Origin: Ursus arctos
Lineage: Eukaryota > Chordata > Mammalia > Carnivora > Ursidae
Reading direction: 5' to 3'
Length of the DNA: 64,000 nucleotides
NCBI RefSeq assembly: GCF_023065955.2
Contig: NW_026622997.1
Coordinates: 17,774,001-17,838,000, forward strand
Shown: positions 22,041-33,655 of the stretch, piece by piece
Numbering within the stretch: the stretch's first letter is position 1
Layout: every line of letters begins with the position of its first letter
Program-made: the position numbers and the translations under genes
Notes under the pieces: generated by a model
The model's input: only the letters and a program-made list of their open reading frames with translations
The model's database searches: none
What the model was told of the DNA's origin: nothing

Positions 22041-23290
22041 CTGTATTAGTTTCAATTTTCCTTAATAATTAAAACAATATGTATGCATCAGAAACCTATG
22101 TTCCTGACCCCATTACCTGCTCTCTGTGACTACAGCCATCACCCCCATGCAGGTTTCCACATCCTTACCATGTGTTACTTGCAAACATATGTATTAAAGC
22201 GTACCTATTTTCACACTTTGTATAAATGGCACACACGCCATGTGACTTTTGGCGACTTAACTGTTTCTGTTGTTTCAAGTTGTGCTTTTGAGTTTTTTGC
22301 ACGTAGATGCAAGTAGCAGTGTATATTTCATCCTATGTATCACATATTACTCATCTACTCCGCTGATGGTGGGTATTCGAATCGTTTCTAATTGCTCATT
22401 AAAAACAAGCTTGCAAAGCATGTTCCCCACTACATTTCACCTTGCGCAAAAGTGCAAGGGTTCCTAGGAAATGCGCTGAGGGCAATGATCATTCTTGACT
22501 TGAAAACTATGCACGTCCTCAGCATCACTAGATTTGTCCAAATTGCTCTTCAATGCAGCTTTCCCTTACATCCTTGACAACCCTAGGTATTCGCAAGATT
22601 TTAATTTCTGCTAAACTGACCGTGTGAAATGGTTTAAATTGCGTCATTGTGCATTTCTTCAAGGATTAAATGATTTCAGCAGTTCTCCTGTGTTTCTTGT
22701 CTTTCCATATTTTTGCCCATTTTTTCTCTGCTGGCTTGTTTGTCTTTTCTTTAGTGATCTTCAGGGTGTTTTTATATACGTTCCCCGCTCATCTTTCAGC
22801 AGTTACACACACGGCAAGTATCCTGTCCAGTCTACGGCTCATCTGTTCAGTGTGTGGTGTTTATTGGTGAACAGAGGATTTTGAACTGGATGCAGTCAAA
22901 TACATTGATCTTTTCCTTGATGGTTTATAATTCTCAAAAACTTTAACACAATCCTCCTGTACTCTGTGGTCATAAAGATCTTTGCCTGTATCCTTTTCTA
23001 AAAAATTTAAAATTTCCACATCCAGGCATTTGATCCCTAGGAGGGTTTTTTTTTTCTTTTAAGAGATGTATTTATTTGAGAGAGAGAGAGTGAGTTGGGG
23101 GGGCAAGGGAGAGAGAGAGAGAGAACGAGAATCTCCAGAAGACTCCTCACTGAGCATGGAGCCCAGCACGGGGCTCGATCTCACAACCCTGAGATCATGA
23201 CCTGAGCTGAAATCAAGAGTCAGCTGCTTAATCCACTGAGCCACCCAGGTGCCCCTAATCACCATGAGTTTAATTTTGGGTTTATTTTTG
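22040..23290 (-). mobile_element. Old L1M/HAL1-like 3' region, antisense, split by a SINE
   Basis: Words such as CCATATTTTTGCCCATTTTT, TGCTGGCTTGTTTGTCTTTT, GATCTTCAGGGTGTTTTTAT and GGTCATAAAGATCTTTGCCT, then GAGTTTAATTTTGGG after the SINE, follow antisense old L1. Divergence is high. Confidence 0.6.
23055..23255 (-). mobile_element. CAN SINE, antisense
   Basis: AAGAGATGTATTTATTTGAG, a long (GA)n tract with a G7 run, GGGGCTCGATCTCAC, GAGATCATGACC and GAGCCACCCAGGTGCCCC. Confidence 0.93.
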
Positions 23291-24150
23291 TATTAGGAGA
23301 GGCTACGTTATGCTAAAGAAACAATCCCAAATTCCAGAGGTATAATCCCAAATTTATGTCTCATTTACCCTGTTGTCCACTGCGGATGGGCAGAGTCTCT
23401 GCTCATTACAGCCGCTCAGGGACCCAGGCTGATGGGGGCTTATCTAGACAGGGGCCTCTGGAATCCCTGCAGGAAGGGGGTGAATGTGGCACTTAGGGCC
23501 GCGCTTGAAGGTGACACAAATATCTTCTGATCACATTTCAGTAGCCAAAGCAAGTCATGTGCCCAGGTCTAACTTCCGAGGAGACAGGGAAGTGCAACCC
23601 CCTCCTGGGCTCAAAGGAGAAAAAACTGCGGTATTTGGGGGATGAAATTAGTTTTTTCCTTGGACCACCATTTTTTCAAAGAGTCCGTGATTTCCGATTG
23701 ATTGGTAATGCCACGTCTGTCCCATCACAAGCTCTCACACTGCCGTGTGTTTCTGGCTGGATTTCTCTCGGGCATCGCTGTTTTACTCCTTCAGTTCTGC
23801 TGTGATACCCCCTTGACCACTTTGTGTTAATCACGACAGCTCTACACAGCCATTAATCTGATATCTTGCAGTAAAGACCCCTAACCTTGGCTGTCCCCTT
23901 TCCAGTTGTCTCAGCCAGTCCTGATCCTTTGCTTTTCTTAGGAATTTCCAAATCAGTTTGTCAAATTGGGCGAAATCCCTCCTGGGATTTGGCCTCATGT
24001 TCCGCAGCAAGCAAACACTGGTACCAGGTATGAACTCGGGTCTCTCTGCCTCCCATACGAAGGAGAATTAGAAATGTCAGCCTATGAACTGATGAGTGAC
24101 GTTAGCAAGTGAAGATGGAGTAATTGTCTTGCTCCCCTCCTCCCCCCCCC
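23291..24150. other. No gene recognised
   Basis: Mixed unique sequence. The 82-codon + frame at 23557-23805 has no recognisable motif. A C run lies at about 24144-24156. Confidence 0.4.
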
Positions 24151-24154
24151 CCCC

Positions 24155-24265
24155 GAGCTCCTTCAGGGCATTGGGTCTTCTTTTTGTAGTGTCTACAGCT
24201 CCTAGCATGGGGTTTACCCAGAGTGGACACCACTCAGTGAAACATTTGCTGAATTATACTGAAGG
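24155..24265 (+). mobile_element. L2 3'-end fragment, sense
   Basis: The order TCCTTCAGGGCATTGGGTCT, GTGTCTACAGCTCCTAGCAT, GGGGTTTACCCAGAGTGG and GTGAAACATTTGCTGAATTA follows the L2 3' end (agggcaggg..., tgcctagcacagtgcct..., aataaatatttgttgaat). Confidence 0.6.
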
Positions 24266-24269
24266 TGAG

Positions 24270-25330
24270 TGTGTGAGACAAGGGGTCTGGGCACACCCAG
24301 TGGAGAGGGGGCTTGGGACATCCTTAATAGGCCCGACTCTTGCTTCCCACTAGGAGGTGGCTTGATCTCGTCACTGTGTATTGGCCGGAAGCCATATTAC
24401 AGAGTTTCTCATCAGCAGCCCGAGCCAGGCATTCTGGAAACGAAATCTGCTTGCCACTTCTTCCTAAAGCATTGATCTCAGATCAGGAGTCATGCAGCCT
24501 CCAGGCACCGACTCTTAACTCTAAGAGTTAGTCCGCCCCATGGCTCCAGCTGTTTCTCCCTGGGGCGGCTGGTGTGAACTCAGCAATGCTGTTGTCCAAT
24601 GGCCTGAAGGGGAGATGGCAGGAGTCTAGCTCTCAATCCTTTCAGCAATGTGGCTGGTTGGAAATAAAGACTGTCATGGAGCACGTCACCGTCCCCCTTG
24701 ACTACTTCAGGGGGACTTTTCCATTGCTGGCGTCCCTCCATGACTCGGCGCTGTCTCCTTGCCTGTTCTTTCGTAGCCAGAGAGGAAGATGCTGTGCCCT
24801 GCCTCATGCGTTGTGCTTTCTGACTCAGTTGGCCAGCCTGTTACCATTGATTTGTTCTTCGTGGGCACTGTGTCGGGCAGCAGGCTCTGCGATCCCCAGG
24901 GGAGAGTGGGAAGTGAGCTCTAGCCTTTTTTGGTTTGTATTAGGGAGGCCAGAGCCTCCATCGAAAGCCCTAGCACTTTTGTGGCCTCCGAGCAAATGAG
25001 GGTGCCTGGGTTATAGGCTAAGCTGGAGATTCATACATACTTTTCTATAAATCACCCTTGTATCGAATGTTAAGGAGAACTTTATGTAAGAAATAGAAAA
25101 GGCACAACTGAATGTCAGCTAGCCTTGCTGATAATTATGGTGCAAAAGCATGCTATCCCGCACGATGACATAATTGCAACTCTTCAGTAACTGAATGCGT
25201 TGCCCAGAGGAAGAACGGCGGCCTCCGCATCCCTCCTAGTGTCCCGTGGAGGCCTGCTGAAGTGAGCGTCTATGCATACGGGGAGGGAGATCCGCATTCA
25301 ATAGGAAGCTGGGTGAATGAAGTCACTTTC
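24270..25330. other. No gene recognised
   Basis: A 141-codon + frame (24574-24999) overlaps a 75-codon minus frame. Neither has motifs or splice context, and both are treated as chance openness in moderately GC-rich DNA. Confidence 0.45.
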
Positions 25331-25334
25331 AGGA

Positions 25335-25745
25335 TTCCTTCAGTATTCCTGGGGCTCCATGACAAAGGACCACAAACTGAGCGGATTCGACAACAGTTTT
25401 GGAAGCCGGGTATCTGAAATCAAGGTGTCAGCAGGGCCATGCTCCCTCTGGGGTACCAGGGAAGTGTGCATTCCAGGCTCCCCCAGCTTCTGGCGTGTTC
25501 TCGGGCTTGTGACTATGTAACTCCGATCTGCACCTGATGCTCCCCTGTGCATCTGTTTCTGTGTCCAAATTTCCGCTTTTCATGAAGACCCCCGGTCACA
25601 GTGGTCAGGACCCACCCTACGCCAGTATAACTCATCTTAACTAAAGACATCTGCAGCAACCCTATCTCCAAATACAGTCACATTCTGAGGTCCGGGAGCT
25701 AGGATGTCAATGTGAATTTGGGGCGAACACGATTCAACCCACAAC
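25335..25745 (-). mobile_element. MLT1 LTR (ERVL-MaLR), antisense
   Basis: TATTCCTGGGGCTCCATGAC, GACCACAAACTGAGCG, GAAATCAAGGTGTCAGCAGG, GCCATGCTCCCTCTGG, GGACCCACCCTACGCCAGTA, CATCTGCAGCAACCCTATCT and CACGATTCAACCCACAAC follow the antisense MLT1 LTR almost end to end. It looks like a solitary LTR; no internal region was seen next to it. Confidence 0.88.
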
Positions 25746-26166
25746 AACTTCTGACTCTGTGATTCGATCAGAATTCAAGAAATAGAAAAGTCTAATTAAA
25801 CTCACTAGCCATTTACACTGTTAGCAATTGTGCATCTAACCCCGTTACTCCCCATGTCTGGGCTTGGAGGGAACACGGGCTTGTGTTAACCCCGAAGTTC
25901 AGAAATCCTTTCACTTTCCTGGGTTTCTGTAGCAACACAGAGGACTAACCGCCTCCCGACCGTGCTTACCTCTAACTAGAGATTCTTGGACCTGATTGTA
26001 CTTAGTAGACGTGTAATCTGGCCTCTGGATCAGCAGTAAGTTTGATTTTCTCAATAATCCCTCCACGGTCTTTTTGGCTCTGTGTTTGCCAGCCCGACAT
26101 TCTGGCACTTTTTCCAGTCGGAAGGGAGGATTCTTCCCTGTCAACGTCAGCTGCTTGCCCTTTGAA

Positions 26167-26213
<47 letters not shown>

Positions 26214-26853
26214 GTCCGTTCCCATCCATCTTATTCGTAAGATTTTAAAACAAACTCGCATGAAACTCAGTAAGCCCAGAGCATCACTTTACTTAATCAG
26301 AACCTAATGAAACTTTGAAACAAAAGCATTTACACTGTGATGAATGAATCTATCACAGGAGGACGAAGGCAAAACAATGAATGAGGAAAATGTCGTGCCC
26401 ACAGCGTTTCTCTGGTAATAGAGGGAATATTCTTCTTATAATGTTAAAAGGAAATAAGAAATAAATTTATGTATTCAGTACAATTTCAACTGCTGGGGGG
26501 GAATCAGAAAGAGAGTTCGAGTGGATTAAGGGTAGATGTTCACCGTTATTGACAGATCTTAGAGTAAGGTAATTTTAGTTGCTTTGCTCTATACCTGTCA
26601 GTATTTTCCAAATGTCTTTCAGATAGCCTGTGTTTCTTTCATCCTGTATCTTTCTTTTGTTAATTGAGGCACAAGGATATGAGCTCCTGCTTCTCAAAGG
26701 CTGAGCTGTGAGTCACATAACCTATTGGACTTGGTTCTCTGCCAGTTGAAGCCATTCACTCGGTATTTGTTGAGTAACTATGAAGACAGATGCTTTGCGC
26801 TGCGGAGCTTTGTGCGAGAAATAGTGTAGGGGAGCCCTGTTTTCTCATTTCTT
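25746..26853. other. Unique DNA with a (GT)20 tract
   Basis: No gene recognised. The frames of 116 and 75 codons around 25911-26261 run through the dinucleotide repeat. Confidence 0.45.
26171..26210. repeat. (GT)20 microsatellite
   Basis: Forty bases of uninterrupted GT, hence probably length-polymorphic. Confidence 0.97.
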
Positions 26854-27053
26854 TCTTTCTTTTTTTTTTTTTTAAGATTTTATTTGACACAGAGAGAGAG
26901 ACAGAGCACAAGCAGGGGGAGCAGCAAGCAGAGGGAGAGGGAGAAGCAGGCTCATCGATGAGCAGGGAGCCGGACACGGGGCTCTATCCCAGGACCCTGA
27001 GATCATAACCTGAGCCAAAGGCAGACACTTCCCCGACTGAGCCGCCCAGGCAT
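26854..27053 (-). mobile_element. CAN SINE, antisense
   Basis: T run, AAGATTTTATTTGACACAGA, GGGGCTCTATCCCAGG, GAGATCATAACC and a CCGCCCAGGCATCC end. The duplication cctgttttctcatttctt (about 26836-26853 and downstream from 27055) is perfect over about 17 bases. Confidence 0.95.
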
Positions 27054-27074
27054 CCCTGTTTTCTCATTTCTTAT

Positions 27075-27620
27075 CCCATGACACTTCCGGTGGAGATCAT
27101 ATGCCATGGTCATCATGAAGTTGTGCTTAGGAGCCCAAGTTTGGATGAAAATAGGAGTTCGGGTTGAAGGCAGGGAATTATCCTGTAACCTGCTAGTGAC
27201 AGAGGCCAGTTACTCATGTTGCTGTCTCCTGAATCATCCTGATCAAAGAAACTTGTGGATTTTGTTGCTGGAAATCAATGAGCTGGGGGAACGTGAATGG
27301 AAAGATCTGAGGAATAAGCCTAGGCGCTCAGCTTACTGCATCTCTTCATTTATGTAGAGCTATGTGACATCCAAGGCCTAGATCAGAATACAGAGTCTTA
27401 TTTCAAATCCCAGAGTGAAAGCACAAGCCGGGGCACTTGCGTAACCCCACTGCAAATCTCCATAGCAACGGAGAATGCCAGGCCTCCCAGGTAGGAATGG
27501 AGAGGCACCATTGACCGTTGTAAGAAACACTGCCCAGCTGCTGAGACTTTTCTCAGAAAAACCTGCTGTTCTTGCCCCAGGGACTAACTCCACGATAAAG
27601 TGTTCTGAACACGAGTGAAA
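27075..27620. other. Unique DNA, no gene recognised
   Basis: The + frame at 27106-27357 (83 codons) has no recognisable features. Confidence 0.45.
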
Positions 27621-27634
27621 TGAAAAATCCTCTT

Positions 27635-27840
27635 GCAGCGTACCTGGGTGGCTCAGTCAGTTGGGTGTCTGTCTTTGGCTCAGGTCATGATCTCAGGGTC
27701 CTGGGATCGAGTCCCCCATTGGGCTCCCAGCTCAGCGGGGAGTGTGCTTGTCTCTCTCCCTCTGCTGCTCCCCCTGCTTGTGTTCTTTCTCTGTATCAAA
27801 TACATAGATGAAATTGTTAAAGAAAAAAAAAAAAAGAAAA
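27635..27840 (+). mobile_element. CAN SINE, sense
   Basis: CGTACCTGGGTGGCTCAGTC, GGTCATGATCTCAGGGTCCT, GGGATCGAGTCCCCCATTGG and an A-rich tail. The duplication aaaatcctctt lies on both sides (27624-27634, 27842-27852). Confidence 0.94.
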
Positions 27841-27852
27841 GAAAATCCTCTT

Positions 27853-29384
27853 ATTAAGATTCCAGTGTGATAACCTGAACAGAGGACTCCGGGCTACTTT
27901 CAAAGTGAGTGTAGGTGACCAGCCCAGAGAGCTCTAGAAGTTAAGGTGTCAGGGCAGCGCTAAGAGAATGCCTCGGGTGTGTCCATCCATGGTCACGGGC
28001 CCATAGCCGTGTTGCTTGCTCTCCCTGATGCTTCTTTTTACGCAGCATAGAAATAAGGACCACAGACATCCCTAAATTTGAGGTACGCACCGTCAGTAGA
28101 AATTTGGTGTCTTCTTTTTGCTCCCATAATGACTCATCAGTAGAATTTCAAGGCTCTTGTAACTCATCACAGGAATTGCTCTTTGTCCCAAATAAAAGGC
28201 AGATCCCACGGTGACTCCATGGGAGACAAAGGGACGCCCAGAGCAGAGGAAGTAATTTGCACCTTAGAACGGGGGACTCTCTGTATCCCAGGTCTTGCAT
28301 TTTGTTGCGATTTTACTCCCCATACCTGTTTTCTTTTTCAGGCAGAAAAAGACCCATTTCTAGCTTCAAACTGACCTGAGAATGGAAGATGGGTAGAAGT
28401 CCGCGGCGGCCCTGCACACGGTCTTTAGACAAGTCACCTCCTGGGCCCTCCCTCACTTTGGGAGGCACCTCCACTGGTCACCCCATTGGTCTTCTCCTGC
28501 CACCAAGGGGCCATCAGCTCCACACCCCGATCGGCCTTTGTGCTCTTGAAAGAGAAGATGCCCTGCTCTCTGCGGAATCAGAGCTGAACACACACCCTGA
28601 TCACAGAGTGTCCGCTTTCTTCTTGTGAGTCTGTTGGTTTTTTCAATACACAAAAGATTTACGGATTTGTTCTCTGGGATTCTCGTCTCTCCTTTTCGGT
28701 GTGCCTCCGCCAGACCCGGCAAAGCAAAAACAAGCGAAGAAGATACTTTGGGAAGGAGAGTTATCCCCACCTTGTCTTACACCCTCACTTGAATGTTCCC
28801 GAATGTCCCCATGATACAGATGTCATTTCCAGGACTCTCCTTCCCCACATCCTGTACAAACCTTTCCCAGAGCCTCCGTTGGTGATTTTCTTCACCAAGT
28901 GCTTGGGTGGTGGCTGGGGGCGACTGGAGGCCTTTTCGGGGTGTGGGGGGGGACTGCCCGATCTCGTCACCGAACACAGAGCCCTGCCCACGGTGGTTCC
29001 TGCTGTCACATGTGAGCGGCACTAAGTGGGGTGGGTTTGGTTTTTTTTTTCTCTCCTTATTTCTTTCTGTCTTCTCTTTAAAACTGACACTTTTCTCCAA
29101 CTCGCCTGAGATTTAATTTGAACTTCACGATCCTTTACATGTTTTGACATTTTAGAAATCAAAACGCCAGTGAGACGATCTCCTAGCGGAGTGTGAGCAG
29201 ATATGACACAGACTTTAACCAAAACAGCCATTAGTCCTGCCTGTCTGTTTTCTGTCGAAAATGCGGGCCTTCGAGGATGGGTTCAGCTGAGTCCCTCCAC
29301 CTGGGCGGGGGTGGGGGTGGGGGTGGGGGGAGGAATCAGAGCCGAGGCCCTGTTTGGCTCTGCCACATGCTGCTGCTGTGTGCA
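27853..29384. other. Unique DNA, no gene recognised
   Basis: Moderately GC-rich. Overlapping open frames of 105 to 108 codons occur on both strands (28453-29100) with no motif, start context or splice structure. A (GTGGGG)n-like G-rich stretch lies at 29307-29332. Confidence 0.5.
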
Positions 29385-29449
29385 GAGGCGGCCATTCTCC
29401 TTTTCTGCCTCAGTCTCTCTATCTGTATAATAATCACAAAGGTCCCTTT
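29385..29449 (+). mobile_element. MIR core fragment, sense
   Basis: TTCTGCCTCAGTCTCTCTAT and CTGTATAATAATCACAAAGG match the 'cctcagtttcctcatctgtaaaatggggataa' portion of MIR. Confidence 0.55.
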
Positions 29450-29512
29450 TTTTTTCTTTTCAACACATACCCTCCCCAATGTCCATTACCCAGCCACCCC
29501 ATCCTTCCCACT
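29450..29512 (-). mobile_element. 63-base L1 3'-end insertion, antisense
   Basis: A short T run followed by ACATACCCTCCCCAATGTCC and ATTACCCAGCCACCCC, an antisense carnivoran L1 3' UTR phrase. It is flanked by a perfect 13-base duplication caaaggtcccttt (29437-29449, 29513-29525), so it is a complete insertion only 63 bases long. Confidence 0.82.
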
Positions 29513-29924
29513 CAAAGGTCCCTTTCTCAGTGCATGTTAGCGCCATGCTCATTTTTTATGTAATAGCAAGTCTTTCTTATTTTATTTTATTTTATTTTAC
29601 TTTATTTTATTTTATTTTTATTTTATTTCATCATGACAAATGCCTTCCTTAATCCCCATCACCTACGTTGACCATCCCCCACCCACCTCCCTGCTGTAAC
29701 TATCAGGCTGTTCTCTAGAGTTAAGAGTCTGTTTCTTGGTTTGCCTCTCTCTCTTTTCCCCTTTGCTCATTTGTTTTGTTTCTTAAATTCCACATATGAG
29801 TGAAATCATATGATATTTGTCTTTCTCTGACTGACTTATTTCACTTAGCATTATACTCTCTAGCTCCATCTGTATTCTTGCAAATGGCAAGATTTCATTC
29901 TTTTTTTATGGCTGAATAATATTT

Positions 29925-30200
29925 ATATATATTATACATATATTTATATAAATGTATTCTATATACATATATTATATGTTTTTATATATTATGTATTTAT
30001 ATATAATGTGTATATATATATAGTGTTTGTGTAAGAAAATTATATATATATATATATTTATACATGTGTGTATATATTTATGTATACATATATACATATT
30101 TAGAAACCAAAATGTCAAATTATATATATAATTTGATTTATACATATAATTTATTTTTATTATTAATGTATTTATTATTAATAAACATTTAAAATACAAA
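29925..30200. repeat. AT-rich (TA)n-type low-complexity region
   Basis: Mostly TATA and TATTTA units in the place where the antisense L1 should read 'tattccattgtatatata'. A similar tract resumes at about 30749-30850 beyond the nested L1. Both contain GTGTAAGAAAATT (near 30030 and 30806). Confidence 0.85.
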
Positions 30201-30221
30201 ATTTTAGATTTCTTTAGTAAC

Positions 30222-30749
30222 ATTGTTTTTTTTAATTGTAATTTTTTATTATGTTATGTTAGTCACCATACAGTATATCCTTAGTTTTTGATGTAAAGTT
30301 CCATGATTCATTATTTGCATATAACACCCAGTGCTCCATGCAATATGTGCCCTCCTTAATACCCATCACCGGCCTATCCCAATCCCCCACCCCCCTCCCC
30401 TCTGAAGCTCTCAGTTTGTTTCCCAGAGTCCATAGTCTCTCGTGGTTCATTCCCCCTTCTGTTTACCCCCCCTTCATTCTTCCCTTCCTTCTCCTACCAA
30501 TCTCCTCGCTATTTCTTATGTTCCATAAATGAGTGAAACCATATGATAATTGTCTTTCTCTGCTTGACTTATTTCACTTAGCATAATCTCCTCCAGTCCC
30601 GTCCATGTTGCTGCAAATGCTGGGTAATTGTTCTTTCTGATGGCTGAGTATTATTCCATTGTATATATGGACCACAGCTTCTTAATCCAGTCATCTGCTG
30701 AAGGGCATCTCGGCTCCTTCCACAATTTAGCTATTGTGGACAATGATTT
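30222..30749 (-). mobile_element. Younger L1 3' end nested in the older L1, antisense
   Basis: T run, TTATGTTAGTCACCATACAG, GATTCATTATTTGCATATAA, CACCCAGTGCTCCATGCAAT, TCAGTTTGTTTCCCAGAGTC and GAGTATTATTCCATTGTATA match the antisense 3' end of a carnivoran L1. The host L1 resumes after it at about 30850. The junctions lie in AT-rich DNA, so the exact ends and target duplication are unclear. Confidence 0.88.
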
Positions 30750-32915
30750 ATATATACATATATAAATATTATATATATATCAGTGTGTATATATATATAT
30801 GTAGTGTGTAAGAAAATTGTGTGTATATCTAAATCTATAACTAAATCTATATTTATCATCTTCTTTGTCCATTCATCTATCAATGGACCCTTGGGCTGCT
30901 TCCATATCTTGGCTATTGCAGATAATGCTGCCATAAACATCAGACTGCATGTATCCCTTTGAATTAGTATTTTTGCATTTTTTGGGTAAATACCCACTAG
31001 TGTGATTATAGGATTGTAGGGCAGCTCTATCTTTAACTTCTTGAGGAAACTCCATCCTGTTTTCCACAATGACTGCATCAGGTTGCACTCCCACCAACAG
31101 CGCGAGAGGGCTCCTTTCTCTCCACATCCTCGCCAACACCTGTTGTTGCTTGCCTTGCTGATTTTCGCCGTGCCGGCAGGTGTGAGGTGTTACTTCGTCG
31201 TAGTTTTGATTGCGTTTTCCTGATGATGAGTGACGTGGAGCATCTTTTCATGTGTCTTTGGCCATCTGGACGTCTTCTCTGGAGAAATGTCTTCATTTGT
31301 TTCTTGGGTGTTGAGCTGTATCAGTTCTTTGTATATTTTAGAAACTAACCCTTTACTCAATATGTCATTCGCAAATATCTGCTCCCATTCAGTAAATTGC
31401 CCTTTAGTTTCATTGTTTCCTTCCCTGTGCAGAAGCGTTTTATTTTGATGTAGTCCCAAAAGTGTATCTTTGTTTTTGTTTCCATTGCCTCAGGAGACAT
31501 ATCTAGAAAACTGTGGCTATGGCTGATGTCCAAGACATTTCTGCCTGGGCTCTCTTCTAGGATTTTTATGGTTTCAGGTCTCACATTTAGGTCTTTAATG
31601 CATGGTGAGTTTATTTTTGTGTGTGGTGTGGGAATGTGGGCAAGTTTCATTCATCTGCATGTGGCTGTCCAGTTTTCCCAACACCATTAGTTGAGGACAC
31701 TGTCTTTTTCCCACTGAATAATCAATTCTCCTTTGTCGAACATTAATTGACCATATAACTGTGGGTTTATTTCTGGGTTTTCTCCTCTATTCCATTGATC
31801 TATGTGTCTGTTTTTATGCCAGTACCATACTGTTTTAATTCCTACCACTTTGTAATATAATTTGAAATCTGGAATTGTGATACCTTTAGTTTTGTTCTTC
31901 TTTTTCAAGATTGCTTTGGCTATTTGGGGTCTTTTGTGGTTCCATACAAATTTTAGGATTGTTCTATTTCTGTGAAAAATTCTGTTGGTGTTTTGATAGG
32001 GATTGCATTACATCTGTACGTTGTTTTGAGTGTTATGGGTATTTTAACAATATTTGTTCTTCTAACCTATAAATGTGGAATGTCTTTCCCTTTCTTTGCA
32101 ACGTCTTGAATTTCTTTCATCAGTGTTTTAAAATTTTCAGAGTGCAGGACTTTCACCTCTTTGGTTAAGTTTATTCCCAGATTTTTTTTTTTTTGGTGCA
32201 ATTGTAAATGGGATTGTTGTCTTAATTTCACTTTCTGCTGCTTCATTATTAGTATATAGGAATACAACAGATTTCTGTACATTGATTTTGTATCCTGCAA
32301 CTTTACTGAATTCATTCATCAGTTCTAGAAGTCTTTTGCTAGAGTCTTTAGGGTGTTCTATATAGAGTATCATGTCATCTGCAAATAGTGAGTTTTACTT
32401 CTTCCTTACCAATTTAGATGGTCTTTGTTTCTTTTTCTTGTCTGATTGCTGTGGCTAGGACTCCCAGCACCATGTTGAATAAAAGTGGTGAGAGTGGGCA
32501 TCCTTGTCTTGTTCCTGATCTTAGGGAAGAGCTCTCAGTTTTTCACCATTGAGGATGATGTTGGCTGTGGGTTTTTCTTACAAGGCCTTTATTATGTTGT
32601 GGTATATTCCCTCTAGACCCACTTTGTTGAGGGTTTTTTATCATGAATGAATGTTGTACTTTGTCAAATGCTTTTCTGCATCTACTGAAGTGAACATATG
32701 GCTTTTATCCTTTCTCTTATTGATGTGACATATCATGTTGATTGTTTTGCAAATATTGAACCACCCTTGCATCCAAGGGACAAATCCCACTTGATTGTGG
32801 TGTATGATTTTTTAAATATATTGTTGGATTCACCCTGCTAATATTTTGTTGAGGATTTTTCATCTATATTCATGGGAGATATTAGCCTGCGGTTCTCTTT
32901 TTTTGTGGTGTCTTT

Positions 32916-33102
32916 TTTTTTTAAAGATTTTATTTATTTATTTGACAGAGACAGCCGTGAGAGAGGGAACACAGCAGGGGAGTGGGGGAGGAAGAAGCAG
33001 GCTCCCAGCGGAGGAGCCTGATGTGGGACTTGATCCCGGAACGCCGAGATCACGCCCTGAGCCGAAGGCAGACGCTTAAGGACTGCACTACCCAGGTGCC
33101 CC
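32916..33102 (-). mobile_element. Bear-type CAN SINE, antisense, inside L1
   Basis: AAAGATTTTATTTATTTATT, GACAGCCGTGAGAGAGGGAA, GGAGGAGCCTGATGTGGG and ATCACGCCCTGAGCCGAAGG. The duplication tgtggtgtcttt is perfect (32904-32915, 33103-33114) and consists of L1 sequence. Confidence 0.95.
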
Positions 33103-33334
33103 TGTGGTGTCTTTATCTGACTTTGGTTTCAGGGTGAGACTGGTCTCATAGAATGAATTTGGAAGTTTTCCTTCCTCTTATATTTTTTGGAATAGTTTAA
33201 GAAGAATGGGTATTAACTCTTCTTTAAATGTTTGGTAGCATTCACTGGTGAAGCCATCTGGTCCTGGACTTCTGTTTTTGGGGAATTTTTTGGTTACTGA
33301 TTCAATTTCATTGCTGGTCAGCAAGTCCTTTCTT

Positions 33335-33519
33335 GCTCTCTGAAGCATCTCTCTGAGATAAAGTCAGTGTCTAGAGAGTCAAGAAAGAAAGTTAGGGGAG
33401 TTGACAATTTTCTCAGCCTTGATTCGGAGGCCCCTTAATTTCCTATCATCATCAGAAAACATTTTGAGGTCTTGTCTGCAGCAGGCTCTGGGCTACCTGT
33501 TACCTCATTTCTCCTGCAC
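33335..33519. other. No gene recognised
   Basis: Short unique stretch. Confidence 0.4.
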
Positions 33520-33655
33520 ACTGTGCCACTGGGCTTTGGGAAAGTCTTTTCTGGGTTTCTCGTTTCCCATTTGTAAAATGGGCATGTTGGTTTCTACCTG
33601 CCCTATGGCATAAAGCTGTTAGTAGGTTACCCGGAATGTGTTAAAATGCTCTGAG
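33520..33655 (+). mobile_element. MIR fragment, sense
   Basis: CTGTGCCACTGGGCTTTGGG, TCTCGTTTCCCATTTGTAAA, ATGGGCATGTTGG and GTGTTAAAATGCTCTGAGCT follow MIR order (ttgggcaag..., tttcctcatctgtaaaatggg..., gtaaagcgcttag). Confidence 0.65.

Larger units (their letters stand above)
29579..33319 (-). mobile_element. 5'-truncated L1, antisense, about 3.7 kb including nested insertions
   Basis: Begins with a (TTTTA)n tract that is the reversed A tail, continues through the 3' UTR (TCCTTAATCCCCATCACC, CTAGAGTTAAGAGTCTG) and then antisense ORF2. It ends at CAATTTCATTGCTGGTC. The target duplication agcaagtctttctt / agcaagtcctttctt lies at 29565-29578 and 33320-33334. Inside it sit a younger L1 (30222-30749) and a bear-type SINE (32916-33102). 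Net L1 length is about 3 kb, covering only the 3' half of a full element. Confidence 0.93.
29780..33319 (-). pseudogene. L1 ORF2 (reverse transcriptase) 3'-half pseudogene
   Basis: Read on the minus strand this is the C-terminal half of the L1 endonuclease/reverse transcriptase. Recognisable pieces include [20 protein letters not shown] with RHIDQWNR at 31687-31908, [17 protein letters not shown] at 32137-32373, and the C-terminal WKTGWSFLKKLKIELPYNP with AKIWKQPKGPLIDEWTKKM at 30850-31078. Stops and frameshifts split it into several frames, and it is also broken by the nested L1 and the SINE. The endonuclease domain and ORF1 are absent because of 5' truncation. It has no coding capacity. Confidence 0.9.

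Noticed and set aside
31687..32373. Open frames resembling reverse transcriptase
   Set aside because: They are fragments of a truncated, frameshifted L1 ORF2, already annotated as a pseudogene, not a host gene.
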